Origin: an uncultured Candidatus Saccharibacteria bacterium
GTDB taxonomy: Bacteria > Patescibacteria > Saccharimonadia > Saccharimonadales > JACDBH01
NCBI GenBank assembly: GCA_946479835.1
Contig: CAMLHD010000005.1
Span: forward strand, 1-34,036
Direction of reading: 5' to 3'
DNA: 34,036 nt
The translations under genes were made by a program, and so were the position numbers. The notes under the pieces are model-generated. The model was not told the DNA's origin and did no database searches. It was given only the letters and a program-made list of their open reading frames with translations. Positions 29,826 through 34,036 of this stretch are shown one piece after another; within the stretch, counting starts at the first letter, position 1; each line of letters opens with the position of its first letter.

Positions 29826-30572
29826 TTACCTGCGGCGGCGAGCCGTAGTTTTGCGCTTGGTGCTAGTGGTTGTCTTTTTGCCACGAGCCGAAGTGGTTGT
29901 TTTGCTCTCGCTAGTACTGACCACGCGTGCGCGTGAAGACGATACCAATGAATTAAGTGGAGCGAACAGCAGAACATAAAGGTTCATACCGACTACGCTA
30001 CCGATAATAGGGCCGAAGATGTAGGCCCGGCTCCAAGACTGGTTCGCCAGCGCAATGGCTGGGTTCAAAATGGCATTGGAAGCTAATGAAGCTACGATAA
30101 CGCCCATGAACAGACCTCCGCCCATCAGAACGGCTGCTCGTCCGGCTTCGTAGCGCTCGTAAACAGCTGCAGCGATTGCGAAGGTGAATACCAACGCACC
30201 GACAGCCTCGGCTACCAGCACCTTCCAATCAAACGCGTTGCCAGCAATGCTGCGCAACTCATCGCCAACGAAGTAGTTGGCCAGCTGCCAGGCTGCCAGA
30301 CCACCGAGCATCTGCACGGCTAGGTAGGCGATTGCCTGGATGGTTTGTATTTTGCGCAGTGTCCATAAGCCAATGGTCACTGCCGGGTTGAAATGCCCAC
30401 CGGAAGTAGCGCCAACCGCCAGGACCAATAAGGCCAGCGTTGCGCCTACGGCAATCGCTACAAAGTAGCTGATGCCGATTTGTGAACGCGAAACGTTAAT
30501 AGCGACAGTGGCGAGTACGGCAGTACCCAGAAACTCCGCTGCTAACATCGCGATCCTTGATCGCACTGTCAT
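29826..30572 (-). CDS. Aquaporin (MIP family) with basic C-terminal tail
   Basis: This 248-aa channel has six TM helices and two half-helices. The first NPA box is GGHFNPAVT (about residue 62) and the second is ILNPAIAL (about 176). The Arg that normally follows the second NPA and forms the selectivity filter is Ile here, so the pore may be wider or less polar than in AqpZ. The last 40 residues are a cytoplasmic tail of S, T, K and R (ending KRKTTARRRR), like a histone tail. The start at 30572 (MTVRSR) is preferred because GGAGGG lies 10 nt upstream. An in-frame ATG at 30590 has no such site. It lies about 95 nt downstream of the carbonic-anhydrase-like gene on the same strand. Confidence 0.88.
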   Translation of the reverse strand: MTVRSRIAMLAAEFLGTAVLATVAINVSRSQIGISYFVAIAVGATLALLVLAVGATSGGHFNPAVTIGLWTLRKIQTIQAIAYLAVQMLGGLAAWQLANYFVGDELRSIAGNAFDWKVLVAEAVGALVFTFAIAAAVYERYEAGRAAVLMGGGLFMGVIVASLASNAILNPAIALANQSWSRAYIFGPIIGSVVGMNLYVLLFAPLNSLVSSSRARVVSTSESKTTTSARGKKTTTSTKRKTTARRRR

Positions 30573-30668
30573 CGCAGGATAACCCTCCATTTATTTATGC
30601 AATAACAATAAATGTTTTTTCACATAAATGCAAATAGTTTAGGGTGTGTTATAGCTGTTGTCCCGCTA

Positions 30669-31529
30669 TTAAGCTGCCACAGCAACTTGTTCCGGCGTCA
30701 GGACCGCAGCACGGTGCTTACCGTCGCAAAGCGCAATGTAGGTCGCGACCTGGTAGGCCATCATTGTATGGAACAACATCGAAGCTTGGGCTTCGGCATC
30801 AACGCCTTCCGCCATAGCATTGGCAAGCTTCTTAATGTACCAAACGTCAACCACAAAAACTTGTTTGCCAGTAGCCTTAAAGTACGCGTCCCGGTCAATG
30901 GTAGTGTTCTCAACATAGTTGAATATGACCATTTGTTCGCGGTGGCCGTGAACGCCTTCATGGTCGTCCAACAATGTTTCGGTGAGATCTTCGCCCACGG
31001 TATCTTTAAGAAAGTTCTTATCATCATTGACCGGCGCAATCGTAACGTCTTGGTAAGTTCCGGCGTTGAAATCACTGCCCATGAGCGACTGCACCGTGGG
31101 TTCCAGCCCGCCCTTATGCTGCGTGAACAAGTCGCTGATAGTGGTGATCTTGTCATTCGCGCCACAGCCGGTACCATTAGCAAAACCTTCGGCCCGGTTA
31201 GTCGAGTCAACGTGCGCGCCAAGCGTAAATCCACGCTCCTTTGCCTTGGCCAAAAGTTCTGCGCCCTGCAGTTGCAGGCCCGCAGCTTTGGCGGCAACCA
31301 GAAGGCTTTCCGCGCCGCCGGCCAAGTGCGCACCAAGCCCTAAGGCCTGAGCAACTTCAGCCAATGTTCGGCCATCTAGGCATACGGCGGGATTACGCCA
31401 ATCAATATTTACGCGGAACTGATCTGCCTCGCTAGCTTCGGCTTCGGCCTCAGCTTGGGTAAATTCCGGTGCCGTAATGCCCCCGAAACCAACGCCGATT
31501 TCCGAAGTTACTGTAATTTGTGCAGGCAT
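30669..31529 (-). CDS. Probable zeta-class (cadmium-type) carbonic anhydrase homologue
   Basis: This 286-aa soluble protein has its start set at 31529 (MPAQITV) by GGAGGGAG 8 nt upstream. A 17-residue longer frame lacks a good site. The order of motifs matches my recollection of diatom CDCA repeats: C50-x-D52-G-R54 (CDCA: CVDGR), an A-GG turn (residues 70-72), H106-x-D108 (CDCA: HGDH), G-C122-G (CDCA: GCGF), H190-x3-H194-G-H196-x-E with a following V-x-x-N and N-x-T, then F-x-V-D-x-W (about 229-235). Cys50, His106 and Cys122 would bind Zn or Cd, with Asp52/Arg54 as the catalytic dyad. The second ligand gap is 16 residues instead of 10. Alternative: a related non-catalytic fold. Confidence 0.6.
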   Translation of the reverse strand: MPAQITVTSEIGVGFGGITAPEFTQAEAEAEASEADQFRVNIDWRNPAVCLDGRTLAEVAQALGLGAHLAGGAESLLVAAKAAGLQLQGAELLAKAKERGFTLGAHVDSTNRAEGFANGTGCGANDKITTISDLFTQHKGGLEPTVQSLMGSDFNAGTYQDVTIAPVNDDKNFLKDTVGEDLTETLLDDHEGVHGHREQMVIFNYVENTTIDRDAYFKATGKQVFVVDVWYIKKLANAMAEGVDAEAQASMLFHTMMAYQVATYIALCDGKHRAAVLTPEQVAVAA

Positions 31530-31740
31530 GATAATTTCTCCCTCCAGGTTTCTAGTTTCTTGCATACTAATTCTTTCCATTAAAATAGAGCACCTTAAAA
31601 CTTGCTAGGTTAATAAAATCCTGTACCACTCTACTACTTTTTGTTTCTAATTTGAAGGGTAGATGGGGCTTGGCATGTGCGTATTGTCACACTTGATTCC
31701 GCATAGCAATGATAGGATTAAATTACTATAGGAGCCTGCA

Positions 31741-32025
31741 ATGAGCGTTGAGCCGTGGCCCGGTAGCACCAACCCCGATTCAGAAAATGAAGCGCTCTTA
31801 GACTGGTTTGAATTAAACTTACGCGATAAAGAACTGCTGCGGGATTTGCAGCGGCAATTGATAGAACAAAATCCAGCTTTGTACCGCATTTTGGCCGATA
31901 CCGCGGCTGATATTGCGCCGGGCGATCCAAAAGGCCACGAAACTTATTTTGGCGCGTTGCTACTGCGGGCGGCCGAATCCGAGTTCCGATACGTGCCGTT
32001 GGAAGCCCCACCGCAAGCCGCTTAA
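31741..32025 (+). CDS. Small acidic soluble protein of unknown function
   Basis: This 94-aa protein starts at an ATG preceded by AGGAG at 8-nt spacing. The predicted structure is mostly helical, with ENEALLDWFELNLRDKELLRDL, then a short RYVPLEAPPQ tail. It has no Cys, signal peptide or TM segment. Its stop overlaps the convergent atpC stop by 4 nt (TTAA). Codon use matches the neighbours. No family is recognised. The 211 nt upstream (31530-31740) contain no other gene that I can support. Confidence 0.6.
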   Translation: MSVEPWPGSTNPDSENEALLDWFELNLRDKELLRDLQRQLIEQNPALYRILADTAADIAPGDPKGHETYFGALLLRAAESEFRYVPLEAPPQAA

Positions 32026-32450
32026 CCGCGCGGCCGGCGACGCTTCAGGCCGGCAACCTGAAGGCGCACGGCTGAACGGTCCATCAGGCTCTGGGCCTGG
32101 CTCAATGATACTTGGTCTTTGGCTTCGCTCTTTAGTTTCTTAGCGCGTTCAAACGCTTCCTGTGCTTCTTCCTCGCTGATTTCGTCGGAGTTGTCGGCTT
32201 CATCAACCAGCACGCGCAGGGTATCGCCCGAAACTTCTATGGCACCGCCGGAAATGGCAAATACATCTCGGCTGTCATCACGGTCGGCTGCGCTTCGGCG
32301 CACTAATATCACGCCCGGTTTGGCGACTGATACCAACGGCATATGGCCGGGCATCACGCCGATTTCGCCGTCCATGGTCGGCAGGATGATTTCGTAAACG
32401 TCTTCCGAGAATTTGATGCCGTCCAGGCTTACAAGTTCAAAATGAATCAT
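32022..32450 (-). CDS. atpC: F-type ATP synthase subunit epsilon
   Basis: This 142-aa protein has the epsilon beta-sandwich domain (about 1-90) with MIHFELVSLDGIKF, then GEIGVMPGHMPLVS (about 29-42), the signature of the family. A C-terminal helical part (about 95-142) has EEEAQEAFERAKKLKSE and ends in a basic RRRPRG. It couples the central stalk and can inhibit ATP hydrolysis. The start overlaps the stop of a 46-aa ORF (ATGA) that lies between it and atpD. That is unusual, because atpC normally follows atpD directly. Confidence 0.93.
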   Translation of the reverse strand: MIHFELVSLDGIKFSEDVYEIILPTMDGEIGVMPGHMPLVSVAKPGVILVRRSAADRDDSRDVFAISGGAIEVSGDTLRVLVDEADNSDEISEEEAQEAFERAKKLKSEAKDQVSLSQAQSLMDRSAVRLQVAGLKRRRPRG

Positions 32451-32586
32451 TGAGCGGTTTCGTCCTTATCGGTGATCTGCGAATCATCGGCCGATGCGGG
32501 TAGCTCCACTTCAATCAACCGGACCGAGGGAATCAGACGGCCAACCGGCTCCGGATAATCAGGCGCTGGCGGCTGCAGTTCGGCCA

Positions 32587-32587
<1 letters not shown>
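32447..32587 (-). CDS. 46-aa ORF wedged between atpD and atpC
   Basis: The ATG at 32585-32587 shares one base with the atpD stop (TAATG), and the TGA at 32447-32449 overlaps the atpC start by 4 nt (ATGA). The frame encodes 46 residues: a proline-rich start (MAELQPPAPDYPEP), a short hydrophobic/basic middle (GRLIPSVRLIEVEL) and an acidic end (SADDSQITDKDETAQ). It is too short for an ordinary ORF search. The exact fit at both ends strongly suggests that it is translated as part of the atp operon. No family is recognised. It may be an assembly or regulatory peptide. Confidence 0.65.

Positions 32588-34036
<1,449 letters not shown>

Overview
The window looks like a chromosomal segment of an environmental member of Candidatus Saccharibacteria (TM7, Patescibacteria/CPR). 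The evidence is indirect: very tight packing with many 1-4 nt gene overlaps, UGA used as a stop (so not code 25), a set of short secreted proteins without close named relatives, and a compact aerobic chain (cytochrome bo3 quinol oxidase, heme O synthase, type II NADH dehydrogenase) of the kind known from soil and sludge Saccharibacteria. No rRNA, CRISPR array, transposase or integrase was found. One tRNA, tRNA-Gln(UUG), is present.

Layout. 1-101 is the tail of cysS. 98-5777 (minus) holds an AI-2E family membrane protein, two GT4 glycosyltransferases, an alpha/beta hydrolase, a Cu/Zn superoxide dismutase and a six-TM protein. 5910-9654 holds small envelope proteins: a TM-anchored acidic protein (+), then on minus a pilin-like protein, a secreted coiled-coil protein, a FecR-domain protein and a flippase-like membrane protein. 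9748-10342 is a GC-rich island with actinobacterial-style codon use, one 138-aa orphan gene and two tandem structured repeats. It is followed by tRNA-Gln and a copied piece of the tRNA 3' end. 10776-12171 carries a PH-like protein and an aldo/keto reductase. 12226-15038 is a surface-protein cluster in which two convergent operons share a paralogous beta domain with a W-x-L motif, next to a membrane-anchored Ig-like protein.

15172-24694 is the respiratory block: a polyprenyl diphosphate synthase and cyoDCBA (minus), cyoE plus a small membrane protein (+), a FAD-linked 2-hydroxyacid-type dehydrogenase (minus) and NDH-2 (+). Electrons from NADH and a hydroxyacid would enter the quinone pool and leave through bo3. 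The proton motive force would feed the F-type ATP synthase, whose beta and epsilon genes lie at 32022-33984. The rest holds a four-TM protein, queA, a large UvrD-like helicase-nuclease, an aquaporin and a protein that I read as a zeta-class (cadmium-type) carbonic anhydrase homologue.

Most notable points: CyoB has Leu where A-family heme-copper oxidases have the K-channel lysine; CyoD is fused to a cupredoxin-like domain; the likely zeta-class carbonic anhydrase is encoded beside an aquaporin that lacks the selectivity-filter arginine; the WxL-like surface cluster; the GC-rich island with covarying tandem RNA hairpins; and an overlooked 46-aa ORF wedged between atpD and atpC. All comparisons with reference proteins are from memory and no database search was run.
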